The notes beneath the pieces were generated by a model that saw only the letters and a program-made list of their open reading frames with translations, did no database searches and had not been told where the DNA came from. Source: Salinibacterium hongtaonis (GTDB lineage Bacteria; Actinomycetota; Actinomycetes; Actinomycetales; Microbacteriaceae). Taken from it: DNA of 64,000 bases. The DNA lies in NCBI RefSeq assembly GCF_003065485.1, contig NZ_CP026951.1:1736001-1800000 (forward strand), written 5' to 3'. The position numbers were made by a program, and so were the translations under genes. Below, piece after piece: positions 1 to 9,189 of the stretch (its first letter is position 1; each line of letters begins with the position of its first letter).

Positions 1-629
1 TACTCGTCAGTGAACTTGGACGGGTCAAAATCGGACTCGAATGACTCCACCAACGCAGCCGACATTTCGAGCTCCTTGGGCGAGATTCGAACAGGCTTAT
101 CCAGGGATGGGAACGTCGCCGTGCGAACTTCGTCGTCCCACAGCAGCGACTGGAGGATGAGCACATCGCCGCGCACTCGCAGAGCCCCGAGCCTGCTCTT
201 TTGCCGAAGCGCGAACTGCACGATCGCGGTGCGCTCAGTTTGCTCCAGGGTGCGGCGAAGCAGGGCATACGCCTTGGTTGACGACGAATCCGGCTCAAGA
301 AAATAGGTGCGCTCAAACATGATCGGGTCAATCTGTTCGGTCGGCACAAACTCGACGACGTCAATCTCCCTGCTTTTCTCCACGGGAAGCGCGGCAAAGT
401 CCTCGTCGTTCAGCACGACCGTCTGCTCGCCGTCGTCGAACGCCTTATCGATATCGGCATAGTCCACGACCTCGCCACAGATCTCGCACCGGCGCTGATA
501 CCGAATCCGCCCGCCATCGGCCGCGTGCACCTGGTGCAACGGGATGTCGTGGTCTTCGGTTGCCGCATATACCTTGACGGGCACGTTAACGAGCCCGAAG
601 GCGATCGCACCCTTCCAAATGGCTCTCAT
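1..629 (-). CDS. ku: Ku protein, DNA double-strand break end-binding (C-terminal part outside window)
   Basis: Ku binds broken DNA ends and recruits LigD in bacterial non-homologous end joining. The reverse-strand frame begins MRAIWKGAIAFGLVNVPVKV, the characteristic Ku N-terminus, followed by a CEICGEVVDY segment and the VEFVPTEQIDPIMFERTYFLEP segment of the central core. About 209 residues are visible of a family that usually has 270-310, and the rest runs off the window start. An in-frame ATG nine bases upstream (638) would add MGR; the 629 start matches the usual MRAIW. The gene is divergent from the DUF6518-like gene and ligD, so both end-joining genes sit together. Confidence 0.95.
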   Translation of the reverse strand, partial: MRAIWKGAIAFGLVNVPVKVYAATEDHDIPLHQVHAADGGRIRYQRRCEICGEVVDYADIDKAFDDGEQTVVLNDEDFAALPVEKSREIDVVEFVPTEQIDPIMFERTYFLEPDSSSTKAYALLRRTLEQTERTAIVQFALRQKSRLGALRVRGDVLILQSLLWDDEVRTATFPSLDKPVRISPKELEMSAALVESFESDFDPSKFTDE

Positions 630-738
630 GCGGCCCATTCTCGACCGTTTGCCGTGCATCCGTAGCCTTTCGCAGGCAACGCCAAGCTGACCCCGTGCCG
701 TGCTTCTTTCTGCTGCGATGGCCCGATAGCCTCGGGTC

Positions 739-1386
739 ATGACCGACCGCCGCGACCCTGCCCCGCCTGACGCCGCAGCGAATCGCAGCTTCCTCGTCAC
801 CGACAAGCCGCACACCCCGGCTGGCACGCTCGCCATCGCTCTTTGTGGTGGCGCGCTGCTGGGCGCGGTCGCGTGGGCGCTCGCTGCAGCGCTGCCCTTC
901 CCCTGGCACACTCTCGCCACGACGAGTGCCCTGTGGGGTCTCGTCGCGGCAGGCTTCGTGATTCTTCAACGCGCCTCTGGCACGCTCGCCGTCGTGACGG
1001 GGGCGCTCGCTCTTCTTGGCATGACCGGCACGTATGCGCTGCTAACCCAGGCGCCGCTGCGGTCGGCGGTGATCTATCTGGTCGTCGGCGCGATGGCCGG
1101 TGCCCTCTTTGGGCTCGCGGCATCGGTGCTTTCGTCGACACGGTGGCAAGATCAGACGTTTGCTGCGGGGGTGTTGGGCGGCATCGTGGGCGGCGAGGGC
1201 CTCTATGGCATTGCCGTCATTGATTCTGCGGGCCCCCAGTGGTGGACCGAACTCGCTCTTGGCCTGATCATCGCGGCCCTTATCGGTCGCGGGCGGCGGC
1301 GGATGCTGTCGGTCGCGACCGCGGCAATGGTGGCAGCCCTGCTCCTCAGCGCCTATAGCGCCTACGACTCACTAATGGTGGGTTAG
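739..1386 (+). CDS. DUF6518-like integral membrane protein
   Basis: A 215-residue protein with a hydrophilic N-terminus of about 25 residues and then roughly six or seven hydrophobic segments rich in Ala, Gly and Leu. Examples are LAIALCGGALLGAVAWALAA near residue 33 and the last segment near residue 195. The overall look resembles the DUF6518 family of actinobacterial membrane proteins, which has no assigned function. It lies between divergent ku and ligD, but nothing in the sequence ties it to DNA repair. The ATG at 739 is the first start after the short intergenic space. Real as a gene; function unknown. Confidence 0.75.
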   Translation: MTDRRDPAPPDAAANRSFLVTDKPHTPAGTLAIALCGGALLGAVAWALAAALPFPWHTLATTSALWGLVAAGFVILQRASGTLAVVTGALALLGMTGTYALLTQAPLRSAVIYLVVGAMAGALFGLAASVLSSTRWQDQTFAAGVLGGIVGGEGLYGIAVIDSAGPQWWTELALGLIIAALIGRGRRRMLSVATAAMVAALLLSAYSAYDSLMVG

Positions 1387-1465
1387 CGCAGCTGCGAGCC
1401 CGCCGAGGCTTGGAATACGGAGAGAAAACGCGACCGTAGAGCGCGGCCGGAGGCACGATGGCCTC

Positions 1466-3904
1466 ATGGCGACCCGAACCCACGACGATGAGCAGACCGT
1501 AAGCATCGACGGCAGAAAGCTCAGGATCACCCGGCTCGACAAGGTGCTCTACCCCGAGACCGGCACCACGAAGGCCGATGTGCTCGACTACTTTGTGCGC
1601 ATCGCCGACACGATGATTCCGCACACCGCCGACCGCCCGGCCACGCGAAAGAGGTGGGTTCACGGCGTTGGCACGACCGACCAGCCGGGGCAGGTGTTTT
1701 TTCAGAAGAACCTCGACGCGTCGGCCCCCCACTGGATTGCGTCGCGGGAGATCCAACACCGCGACCACACCAACACGTACCCTCTGGTCAACGACAGAGC
1801 CACGCTGGCCTGGTTTGCACAAATGGCCGCCCTCGAGATCCATGTGCCGCAGTGGAGGTTCGGCCGCACGGGAGCGCACAGAAACCCTGACCGCTTTGTG
1901 CTGGACCTCGACCCCGGCGAAGGGGCGGGTCTGCAGGAGTGCGCCGAAGTCGCCAGGATTGCGCGCAGCATCCTGGTCGATATGGGGCTGGACCCGATGC
2001 CCGTGACCAGCGGCAGCAAAGGCATCCACCTCTATGCCGCACTGGACGAATCCCGCGACTCCGACGCAATCTCGGCGGTTGCCCACGAACTCGCCCGTGC
2101 GCTGGAGGCCGACCATCCCGACCTCATCGTGAGCGATATGAAAAAGGCACTCCGTGGAGGAAAGGTGCTGGTGGACTGGAGTCAGAACAACGCATCAAAG
2201 ACCACGATCGCACCGTACTCGCTTCGGGGGCGATCACACCCGATGGTCGCCGCGCCGCGGACATGGGAGGAGCTTGATGACCCCCAGCTCCGTCATCTTG
2301 ACTACACAGAAGTGCTTGAGCGTGTCGCCACGATGGGTGACCCGCTGGCCGGCCTGACCGCAGGACACTTCGACTCGCTGGAGCCGACCGCGGCCCATAT
2401 GGCCACGTTCGCCGCGACCCCAGAAACAGAGAACCGACTGGAGAAGTACCGGAGCATGCGCAATGCGGCGAAAACCGCGGAGCCCATGGGCGACTCCCCC
2501 ACCGCGACCCCCTCACCCGATGCCCCCACCTTCGTAATTCAGGAGCACCACGCCAGGCGGCTCCACTATGACTTTCGCCTCGAACACGACGGAGTGCTGG
2601 TGAGTTGGGCGCTGCCCAAAGGGGTACCAACGGATCCCGCCAAGAACCATCTCGCGGTGCAAACCGAGGATCATCCGCTGGACTACGGCGCCTTCGAAGG
2701 AACCATCCCTGCCGGCGAATATGGAGCAGGTGACGTGACCATCTGGGATTCCGGCACCTATGACCTCGAAAAGTGGCGCGAGGGCAAAGAGGTCATCGTC
2801 ACCATCGACGGCGAGCGCCACGGCCGTCATCGGTACGCTCTCATCCACACCGGCGCCGAGCCGCAGACCTGGCTCATCCACCTGATGGAGAAGAACGGTT
2901 CCGCCCCGGCACCCAAACGAGCCGCATCCCGCACCGCGGCGCCAGCCCCCATGCTGGCAAGCGTCGCCGATTCCGGGCAGCTGGGGATGCTCGCTCATGA
3001 CAAAGACGACTGGGCGTTCGAGATGAAGTGGGACGGCATCCGCTGCATCGCCACGGTCGAGGACGGGGAGGTTCGACTCACGAGTCGCAACGGCAACGAC
3101 CTCACCGTCACCTACCCGGAACTTTCGGAGCTTGCGACCGCGGTCGAAGGCGACGCCGTGCTCGACGGCGAGATCGTAGCTCTCAACCGAAAGGGCCGGC
3201 CCGACTTCGGCACGCTTCAGCAACGGATGGGGGTCACCCGAGCAGCCGAGGTCGAGGCGGCCCGGGAGAAGAACCCCGTGCAGTTAATGGTGTTCGATGT
3301 GCTGCGTCAAGGCAATGAGTCACTCTTGCCGATGACCTACGACGTGAGACGAGAGCGTCTCCAGTCCGCGGTGACAGAGAACTCGACAATTAGAGTTCCC
3401 GATGCCTTCTCGGGGGATCTGGATGCCGCCATGGCGACGAGCATTGAGCTCGGTCTCGAAGGGGTAATGGCGAAACGGCGCACAAGCTCATACACGCCAG
3501 GACGCCGGTCCCGCAGCTGGATCAAGATCAAGCATCATCACACCCAGGAGGTTGTCATCGGCGGCTGGCGCCCGGGCAAGGGTGCGAGATCGGGTCTTGT
3601 CGGGTCTCTTCTTCTCGGAGTCCCTACGGATGAGGGACTGCGCTACGTCGGCAGAGTGGGAACCGGATTTACTGAGAAGCAGCTCGAGGCCGCCGCTGCC
3701 AAAATGCGAAGGCTCGAACGCAAGAGCTCACCATTCATCGAGGTGCCAGGTGCGGATGCCCGAGATGCGCACTGGGTCACACCCTCACTCGTCGGCGAGG
3801 TCGAGTTCTCCGAGTGGACGGCCACACAACGCCTCCGGCACCCGACGTGGCGAGGCTGGCGGCCCGACAAGGACCCAGACGATGTGACGATCGAGCAGCC
3901 GTGA
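1466..3904 (+). CDS. ligD: LigD: multifunctional ATP-dependent DNA ligase for non-homologous end joining
   Basis: At 812 residues this has all three LigD activities in the mycobacterial order. The N-terminal primase/polymerase domain (about 10-300) carries the LDLDPG metal-binding motif with D147 and D149, and TSGSKGIHLY. The central 3'-phosphoesterase domain (about 350-490) carries HHARRLHYDFRLEHDG with H361, H367, D369 and R371. The C-terminal ligase domain (about 505-805) carries FEMKWDGIR with the adenylated lysine K521, LDGEIV, and GVMAKRRTSSYTPGRRSRSWIKIK. It works with Ku, encoded about 0.8 kb away on the other strand. A GGAGG sequence lies upstream of the ATG. All domains appear intact. 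Confidence 0.96.
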   Translation: MATRTHDDEQTVSIDGRKLRITRLDKVLYPETGTTKADVLDYFVRIADTMIPHTADRPATRKRWVHGVGTTDQPGQVFFQKNLDASAPHWIASREIQHRDHTNTYPLVNDRATLAWFAQMAALEIHVPQWRFGRTGAHRNPDRFVLDLDPGEGAGLQECAEVARIARSILVDMGLDPMPVTSGSKGIHLYAALDESRDSDAISAVAHELARALEADHPDLIVSDMKKALRGGKVLVDWSQNNASKTTIAPYSLRGRSHPMVAAPRTWEELDDPQLRHLDYTEVLERVATMGDPLAGLTAGHFDSLEPTAAHMATFAATPETENRLEKYRSMRNAAKTAEPMGDSPTATPSPDAPTFVIQEHHARRLHYDFRLEHDGVLVSWALPKGVPTDPAKNHLAVQTEDHPLDYGAFEGTIPAGEYGAGDVTIWDSGTYDLEKWREGKEVIVTIDGERHGRHRYALIHTGAEPQTWLIHLMEKNGSAPAPKRAASRTAAPAPMLASVADSGQLGMLAHDKDDWAFEMKWDGIRCIATVEDGEVRLTSRNGNDLTVTYPELSELATAVEGDAVLDGEIVALNRKGRPDFGTLQQRMGVTRAAEVEAAREKNPVQLMVFDVLRQGNESLLPMTYDVRRERLQSAVTENSTIRVPDAFSGDLDAAMATSIELGLEGVMAKRRTSSYTPGRRSRSWIKIKHHHTQEVVIGGWRPGKGARSGLVGSLLLGVPTDEGLRYVGRVGTGFTEKQLEAAAAKMRRLERKSSPFIEVPGADARDAHWVTPSLVGEVEFSEWTATQRLRHPTWRGWRPDKDPDDVTIEQP

Positions 3905-3964
3905 GTGCCCTGCATAGGCGACGGTGCGCCCCGCAGCGGCAACTAGTTAAAGCGATTTGCCCTG

Positions 3965-4219
3965 CTAGAGCAGCTGATCCCGCGCGCTCGCGAGCGAGGA
4001 GAACTCCCCCACGATGCGACCATTGTGGTCAGTGACGCGATAGCCCGCGCCCCACAGCTTCTCGATGAGGCCCGCAAAGTCGGACTGGCGCTTGGCCACC
4101 CACACGCCCGCACCCATCTCCGTCCACAACAACTCGCTCGGAGCGGCTGCGTGGCGAGGACTATCGGCTTCGGCTGCGCGCGTGCCCCTGATGCGATTCG
4201 TTTCAACTAGTGGCGCCAT
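3965..4219 (-). CDS. Small hypothetical protein
   Basis: A leftward frame of 84-89 residues. Its C-terminal half is WVAKRQSDFAGLIEKLWGAG followed by a VTDHNGRIVGEFSSLASARDQL tail, which looks like a small beta-alpha fold. I recall similar short uncharacterised proteins in Microbacteriaceae but cannot name a family. Three in-frame ATGs (4234, 4225, 4219) are possible; 4219 is chosen because GAGGG sits about eight bases upstream of it. It lies between ligD and the zapE-like gene, facing the former. No function can be assigned. Confidence 0.55.
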   Translation of the reverse strand: MAPLVETNRIRGTRAAEADSPRHAAAPSELLWTEMGAGVWVAKRQSDFAGLIEKLWGAGYRVTDHNGRIVGEFSSLASARDQLL

Positions 4220-4488
4220 GTCCATCACCCTCATCCTCGCCGCCTACCCCGCACGGGCGCAGCCGAGACCACGGATTCAGGCACCTCTGCCAACCCAAGA
4301 CTCGCCAACGCTGCCGTTCAGGTGCCGACCCGATTCGACACCGTGAGGCAAAAGTACCCCCGGATGGGGGCGATCGACAACCGGGAAGTGGCTGAGAGTA
4401 GCCCGCCGAATTGTGCGAGCGGAGGGGCACAGCGGGCGCTAATCCGGCACCGGTCGGCGAACCACCGTGGGGCGGCTAGCGTTAACGG

Positions 4489-5577
4489 GTGATTCCCTTT
4501 CGCTCCCCCGGTGCCCGCATCCGCCAGTCGATTGCGCGGGCGGCTGACCGTGCGGGGCACACCCTTGATTCGCACCAGGAAGCCGTCGCCGATGCGCTGG
4601 CCGAATTTGGCGCTGGGTTGCCGGCAGATCGCAGTGCCGGGTGGCAGGGGCTTTATGTGTGGGGCACGGTCGGGCGCGGCAAAACGTGGCTCGCCGACGC
4701 CTTCTTTGACGCCGTGGAGGTCGAGAGCAAACGCCGCGTGCACTTTCACTCGTTCTACCGTCAGCTGCAGCTCGACCTGTATCGCAATGGAATCCCCCAG
4801 CCCGGCGCGATCGACACGGCAATAGACGAACTCGTCGATGGCGTCGACCTGCTCTATTTCGACGAGTTCCATTTGCACGATGCCGGCGATGCGACCCTCG
4901 CACTTCGGGTACTTCGAGACCTCGAGACCCGCCGCGTTCCCCTTCTCGCCACGTCGAACTATCCCCCTTCTGGCCTATTGCCGGACGAGATGTTTCACCA
5001 CCTTTTTGAGCCCGGGATCGACCTTATTGAACGCAACCTCACCGTCGTGGCCGTCGATGGCGCAACCGACTACCGCAGGGTCGAACGTGCCGACGACCGC
5101 CGCCACGGGTTCTCTCAGGGCTCATGGCAACGCTCAGCGCCGGAGCCGACCCCTGAGCCAGAAGAGCTGCAGGCGCTCACGAGTGGGGGTCGAACGTTCA
5201 CGGCTCGACGGGCTGACGCCACTCAGCTGTGGTTTACGTTCGCGGATCTCTGTGAGGCCCCAACCTCGGCCGGGGACTACCTCTCATGGGCAGAGAGGTG
5301 GAACGACTGGGTTATCGAGGCAGTCCCTCGACTCACGACGTGCAGCCCGCAAGCGCGGCAGCGCTTTCTCAATCTGGTCGATGTGCTCAATGACCGCGGC
5401 ATCCGCACGACGTTCGTCAGCGACCTCACCCCCGAGCAGGTGCTTGAAGGTGGGCCGAAACCGACCGTTCGCGGAGCGGCTGCCGATCGCGAAGAAATGG
5501 GGCTCGGCCTAGACGGTCTGCCCATAGATGTTGCCCGCACCGCGAGCAGGCTCGCCCTACTCCGGCGCGAGGGGTAG
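4489..5577 (+). CDS. zapE: ZapE/AFG1-family ATPase
   Basis: A 362-residue P-loop ATPase of the AFG1/ZapE family. Walker A is GTVGRGKT at residues 59-66 (K65) and Walker B is LLYFDEFH with D125/E126. The family-specific FHSFYRQLQ follows Walker A, and LLATSNYPPSGLLPD with the HHLFEPGIDLIERN stretch follows Walker B. E. coli ZapE is an FtsZ-associated factor and the mitochondrial homologue AFG1 supports protein quality control; the role in Actinobacteria is not established. Translation starts at GTG 4489. The next gene, encoding an acyl-CoA ligase, begins 46 bases downstream, so they may be cotranscribed. Confidence 0.88.
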   Translation: MIPFRSPGARIRQSIARAADRAGHTLDSHQEAVADALAEFGAGLPADRSAGWQGLYVWGTVGRGKTWLADAFFDAVEVESKRRVHFHSFYRQLQLDLYRNGIPQPGAIDTAIDELVDGVDLLYFDEFHLHDAGDATLALRVLRDLETRRVPLLATSNYPPSGLLPDEMFHHLFEPGIDLIERNLTVVAVDGATDYRRVERADDRRHGFSQGSWQRSAPEPTPEPEELQALTSGGRTFTARRADATQLWFTFADLCEAPTSAGDYLSWAERWNDWVIEAVPRLTTCSPQARQRFLNLVDVLNDRGIRTTFVSDLTPEQVLEGGPKPTVRGAAADREEMGLGLDGLPIDVARTASRLALLRREG

Positions 5578-5623
5578 CCCCGCTCACGGCGACCGCCACC
5601 TCACACTGACTTAGAGTTGTCAG

Positions 5624-7336
5624 GTGAACCCGCAGCCCGCACAGTACGAAACCGCCCGTCCCTGGCTCGCCAGCTATGCCCCGGACGTGCCCCACGAAAT
5701 CCCTCTCCCCACCGGTAGCCTCCTCGACATTGTCGAGAGTTCTGTGCAGGAGTTCCCCGACCTCGTCGCCCTCGAGTTCTTTACCGCGACCACGACGTAT
5801 GCCCAGCTCGGCGAGCAAATCAACCGGGCGGCCGAAGGGCTCCGTGCCCTCGGAGTGAAGGCGGGCGACCCCGTTGCTCTCGTGCTGCCGAACTGCCCTC
5901 AGCACATTGTCGCGTTCTACGCGGTGCTCCGGCTCGGCGCCATCGTGGTTGAGCACAACCCGCTTTACACCGCCCCAGAGTTGCGCCATCAGTTCGAAGA
6001 CCACAGGGCCAAAGTGGTTATCGCGTGGGACAAAGTGGTCGCGAACATTCAGAACTTTCCCTCCGACCTTGCGGTCGACGCGATCGTGTCAGTCGACATC
6101 ACTCGCGCCATGCCGCCACTCACGAGGGTTGCCCTGCGCATGCCCATTCCGAGCGTTCGCGAGACCAGATCTGGCCTCACCACATCGGTCTCGGGCACTG
6201 TTGCGTGGCAGACGCTCGTGAAGTCCGACCCCATCTCTGCGGATGTTCCCAAGCCGTCGGTCAACGACGTCGCCGTCATTCAGTACACGAGCGGCACAAC
6301 AGGGCGACCGAAGGGGGCCACGCTCACCCACCTGAACCTCAGCGCGAACGCCGCCCAGGCGCGGGCCTGGACCCCCACGATTCCCCGAGGAACGGCCGTG
6401 GTGTACGCGGTTCTGCCCATGTTCCACGCCTACGGCCTGACGCTGTGTCTCACGTTTGCCATGAGCATCGGCGCCCGCCTGGTCCTGTTCCCCAAGTTCG
6501 ACCCGGCGCTCGTGCTCAAGGTCATCCGCAAGCATCCGCCGACCTTTCTGCCGGCGGTGCCCCCGATCTATGAACGACTGCGTGCCGCAGCGAATGAGAC
6601 CGGCGCATCGCTCGACGGCATTCACATCGCAATCTCCGGCGCCATGCCCCTCACGACAGCGCTCGTTGAGCCATGGGAGGCCGCGACAGGAGGCTACCTC
6701 GTTGAGGGCTACGGCCTGTCTGAGACGGCCCCGGTGTTGATGGCGAACCCCGTGCACAGCAACCGCAAGGCCGGCACTGTCGGCCTGCCGCTGCCCAACA
6801 CCGAGGTGCGCGTCGTCGACCCCGAACAGCCCACGATCGACAGGGCCAGTGGCGAGGCGGGCGAACTGATCGTTCGCGGCCCGCAGGTGATGAGCGGCTA
6901 TTGGAAGAAACCCGAAGAGACCGCGGCCGTGTTCGTCGCAGACCCCCACGGCGGAGCACCCTGGTTTCGCACGGGCGATATTGTGGCGCTGGACTCCGAC
7001 GGATTTGTGCGCATCGTGGACCGCATCAAGGAACTGATCATCACCGGCGGCTTCAACGTGTCGCCCAGCGAGGTCGAGGACGCACTCAAGAGCCACCCCG
7101 ATGTCGTCGACGCCGCCGTTGTCGGCCTGCCGAGCGATCACAGCGGCGAGGATGTCGTCGCCGTTGTCGTGCTGCGCGCCGGTGCTGTTTTTGATGCCGA
7201 GTCCGTGCGCGACCATGGCCGCACACTGCTGACGCCCTACAAGGTTCCCCGCCGCGTTGTCTCGGCCGACGAACTGCCCAAGTCCCTGATCGGCAAGACG
7301 CTGCGGCGGGTGGTGCGCGATAACCTGCTGAAATGA
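5624..7336 (+). CDS. fadD: Long-chain fatty acid-CoA ligase (AMP-binding enzyme)
   Basis: A 570-residue acyl-adenylate-forming enzyme that activates fatty acids to acyl-CoA using ATP. The P-loop-like motif [11 protein letters not shown] is at 221-231. GYGLSETAP forms the adenine-binding A5 region. The conserved [15 protein letters not shown] and [20 protein letters not shown] mark the hinge, and the lysine in [11 protein letters not shown] near the end is the catalytic A10 lysine. Start is GTG 5624. The stop overlaps the glycerol kinase start by four bases (ATGA), so the two enzymes are translationally coupled; together they would use both products of lipid hydrolysis. Exact chain length is unknown. 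Confidence 0.92.
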   Translation: MNPQPAQYETARPWLASYAPDVPHEIPLPTGSLLDIVESSVQEFPDLVALEFFTATTTYAQLGEQINRAAEGLRALGVKAGDPVALVLPNCPQHIVAFYAVLRLGAIVVEHNPLYTAPELRHQFEDHRAKVVIAWDKVVANIQNFPSDLAVDAIVSVDITRAMPPLTRVALRMPIPSVRETRSGLTTSVSGTVAWQTLVKSDPISADVPKPSVNDVAVIQYTSGTTGRPKGATLTHLNLSANAAQARAWTPTIPRGTAVVYAVLPMFHAYGLTLCLTFAMSIGARLVLFPKFDPALVLKVIRKHPPTFLPAVPPIYERLRAAANETGASLDGIHIAISGAMPLTTALVEPWEAATGGYLVEGYGLSETAPVLMANPVHSNRKAGTVGLPLPNTEVRVVDPEQPTIDRASGEAGELIVRGPQVMSGYWKKPEETAAVFVADPHGGAPWFRTGDIVALDSDGFVRIVDRIKELIITGGFNVSPSEVEDALKSHPDVVDAAVVGLPSDHSGEDVVAVVVLRAGAVFDAESVRDHGRTLLTPYKVPRRVVSADELPKSLIGKTLRRVVRDNLLK

Positions 7337-8871
7337 GCAGCGAAGCCCAGACGCCCGAAGCCCGTTACATTCTTGCCATCGACCAGGGGACCACAAGCTC
7401 CCGTGCCATGATCTTCGATCACAGCGGCGATGTCGTGAGCGCAGGGCAGCGAGAGCACCGGCAGATCCTGCCCCGCGCTGGATGGGTCGAGCACGACCCC
7501 ATGGAGATCTGGGGCAATGTGCGCGAGGTCATCGGGCTCGCCCTTGCCAAGGCCGACCTGACCCGCCACGACATCTGCGCAGTCGGCATCACCAACCAGC
7601 GCGAAACGGCCATCGTGTGGGACAAGAACACCGGCAAGCCTGTTTACAACGCGATCGTGTGGCAAGACACCCGCACCCAGTCGATCATCGATCGGCTGGC
7701 TGAGGATGGTGGCCTCGACCGTTTCATCGAGGCCACGGGGCTCCCACTGAGCACCTACTTCTCGGCCACGAAGATCGCCTGGATTCTCGAGAACGTCGAA
7801 GGTGCGCGGGAGCGGGCCGAAAACGGAGACCTTCTATTTGGCACCCCAGATACCTGGGTGCTCTGGAACCTCACGGGCGGCAGGCGCGGCGGGGTGCACG
7901 CCACGGACGTGACGAACGCGAGCCGAACCCTGCTACTCGACCTGCACACCCTGCAGTGGCGAGACGACATCCTCGAAGCGTTCGACATCCCCCGCACGAT
8001 GCTGCCTGAGGTGCGGTCCTCAGCGGAGATCTATGGCCACGCGTCGTCGTCAAGCCTGCTCCGCGAGACGCCTATCGCCGGCATCCTCGGAGACCAGCAG
8101 GCGGCAACATTCGGTCAGGCTGCGTTCTCCGCGGGGGAAGCCAAGAACACCTACGGCACAGGCAACTTTCTCATCGTCAACACGGGAACCGAGCCGGTGC
8201 GCAGCACGCACGGGCTGCTCACGACCATCGCCTACAAGCTCGGCGACGCCGAGACCCACTACGCGCTTGAGGGATCGATTGCCGTTACTGGCTCCCTCGT
8301 TCAATGGCTGCGCGATAACCTCGGCATCATCGGTTCGGCACCCGAGGTCGAATCTCTCTCCCTCTCGGTTGACGACAACGGCGGTGCTTACTTCGTTCCT
8401 GCGTTCTCGGGGCTCTTCGCACCCCACTGGCGGCCGGATGCTCGCGGCGCGCTCGTTGGCCTTACGCGCTTTGTGAACAAGGGCCACATTGCCAGGGCTG
8501 CGCTGGAATCGATCGCGTATCAAACACGTGAGGTTCTGGATGCCGCAACGGCAGATACCGAGGCCACGCTCACAGAGCTCAAGGTCGACGGCGGTGCGAC
8601 GGAAAACTCAACGCTGCTGCAGTTTCAGGCCGACATCCTGGGCATACCGGTGGTGCGACCAAATATCGGCGAGACGACAGCTCTGGGGGCAGCGTATGCG
8701 GCCGGTCTCGCGACGGGCTTCTGGAGCGACCTCGACGAACTGCGATCCAAATGGCAGGAGGGCCGCCGATGGGAGCCCACCATGGCTCCAGAGGAGCGCG
8801 ACAGACTCAACCGCAATTGGAACAAAGCGGTGAAGCGCACGCTCGGCTGGGTCGACGACGACGTTCGTTAG
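7333..8871 (+). CDS. glpK: Glycerol kinase
   Basis: A full-length FGGY-family kinase of 512 residues that phosphorylates glycerol to glycerol-3-phosphate. Visible marks are the N-terminal phosphate-binding [15 protein letters not shown] (from residue 15), WQDTRTQ, the [11 protein letters not shown] segment whose D254 is in the catalytic aspartate position, and [18 protein letters not shown] plus [15 protein letters not shown] in the C-terminal ATPase lobe. The start codon overlaps the preceding acyl-CoA ligase stop. No glpF or glpD is nearby. The downstream space holds a short repeat rather than a recognisable terminator. Confidence 0.96.
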   Translation: MSSEAQTPEARYILAIDQGTTSSRAMIFDHSGDVVSAGQREHRQILPRAGWVEHDPMEIWGNVREVIGLALAKADLTRHDICAVGITNQRETAIVWDKNTGKPVYNAIVWQDTRTQSIIDRLAEDGGLDRFIEATGLPLSTYFSATKIAWILENVEGARERAENGDLLFGTPDTWVLWNLTGGRRGGVHATDVTNASRTLLLDLHTLQWRDDILEAFDIPRTMLPEVRSSAEIYGHASSSSLLRETPIAGILGDQQAATFGQAAFSAGEAKNTYGTGNFLIVNTGTEPVRSTHGLLTTIAYKLGDAETHYALEGSIAVTGSLVQWLRDNLGIIGSAPEVESLSLSVDDNGGAYFVPAFSGLFAPHWRPDARGALVGLTRFVNKGHIARAALESIAYQTREVLDAATADTEATLTELKVDGGATENSTLLQFQADILGIPVVRPNIGETTALGAAYAAGLATGFWSDLDELRSKWQEGRRWEPTMAPEERDRLNRNWNKAVKRTLGWVDDDVR

Positions 8872-8900
8872 CAGACCTCGGTGCGAGCGCTCTGCCCGTG

Positions 8901-8963
8901 GCGATCGAGCTGTTGGCGATCGAGCTGTTGGCGATCGAGCCGCCGTTAGCGATCGAGCTCTTA
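8901..8963. repeat. Tandem 15-bp repeat, four copies
   Basis: GCGATCGAGCTGTTG occurs at 8901-8915 and exactly again at 8916-8930. An imperfect 18-base copy follows at 8931-8948 and another 15-base copy at 8949-8963. The repeat fills the space between glpK and the small leftward membrane-protein gene, and its last copy ends on that gene's stop codon. Confidence 0.9.
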
Positions 8964-9134
8964 GCGGTCGACGCGCTTGAGCACGTGGACGGGGATTGCC
9001 ACGGCGATGGCCACCGCAATAATGCCGCCCAGGAACATGATGAGCTCAAAGCCGGACACTGCTGAGGCGTAACCCATCAGCGCGAGTCCACCGAGGAAGA
9101 TCACGAAAGAAAACACGAAGGCGACGACGTTCAT
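8961..9134 (-). CDS. Small two-helix membrane protein
   Basis: This 57-residue leftward frame reads MNVVAFVFSFVIFLGGLALM, then a short polar loop (YASAVSGFE) and a second hydrophobic helix (LIMFLGGIIAVAIAVAIPV), ending with the basic tail HVLKRVDR. Two transmembrane helices with a positive cytosolic end is a common arrangement for small actinobacterial membrane proteins. No family is recognised. The stop codon lies inside the last copy of the 15-bp repeat, so repeat slippage could alter its C-terminus. Confidence 0.6.
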   Translation of the reverse strand: MNVVAFVFSFVIFLGGLALMGYASAVSGFELIMFLGGIIAVAIAVAIPVHVLKRVDR

Positions 9135-9189
9135 GCTTCGACTTTAGCGCCCCCTGGGGCTCTCGCAGACACAGAGGCGCGCGGATGGG

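Noticed and set aside
4235-4488. Possible small genes in the 254-base space before the zapE-like gene
   Set aside because: Only short frames of high-GC shadow composition; no promoter or hairpin could be picked.
6089-7396. Long open frame of 435 codons on the minus strand opposite the acyl-CoA ligase gene
   Set aside because: It is antisense to an unmistakable coding frame, has no recognisable motif, and long antisense frames are common in high-GC DNA.
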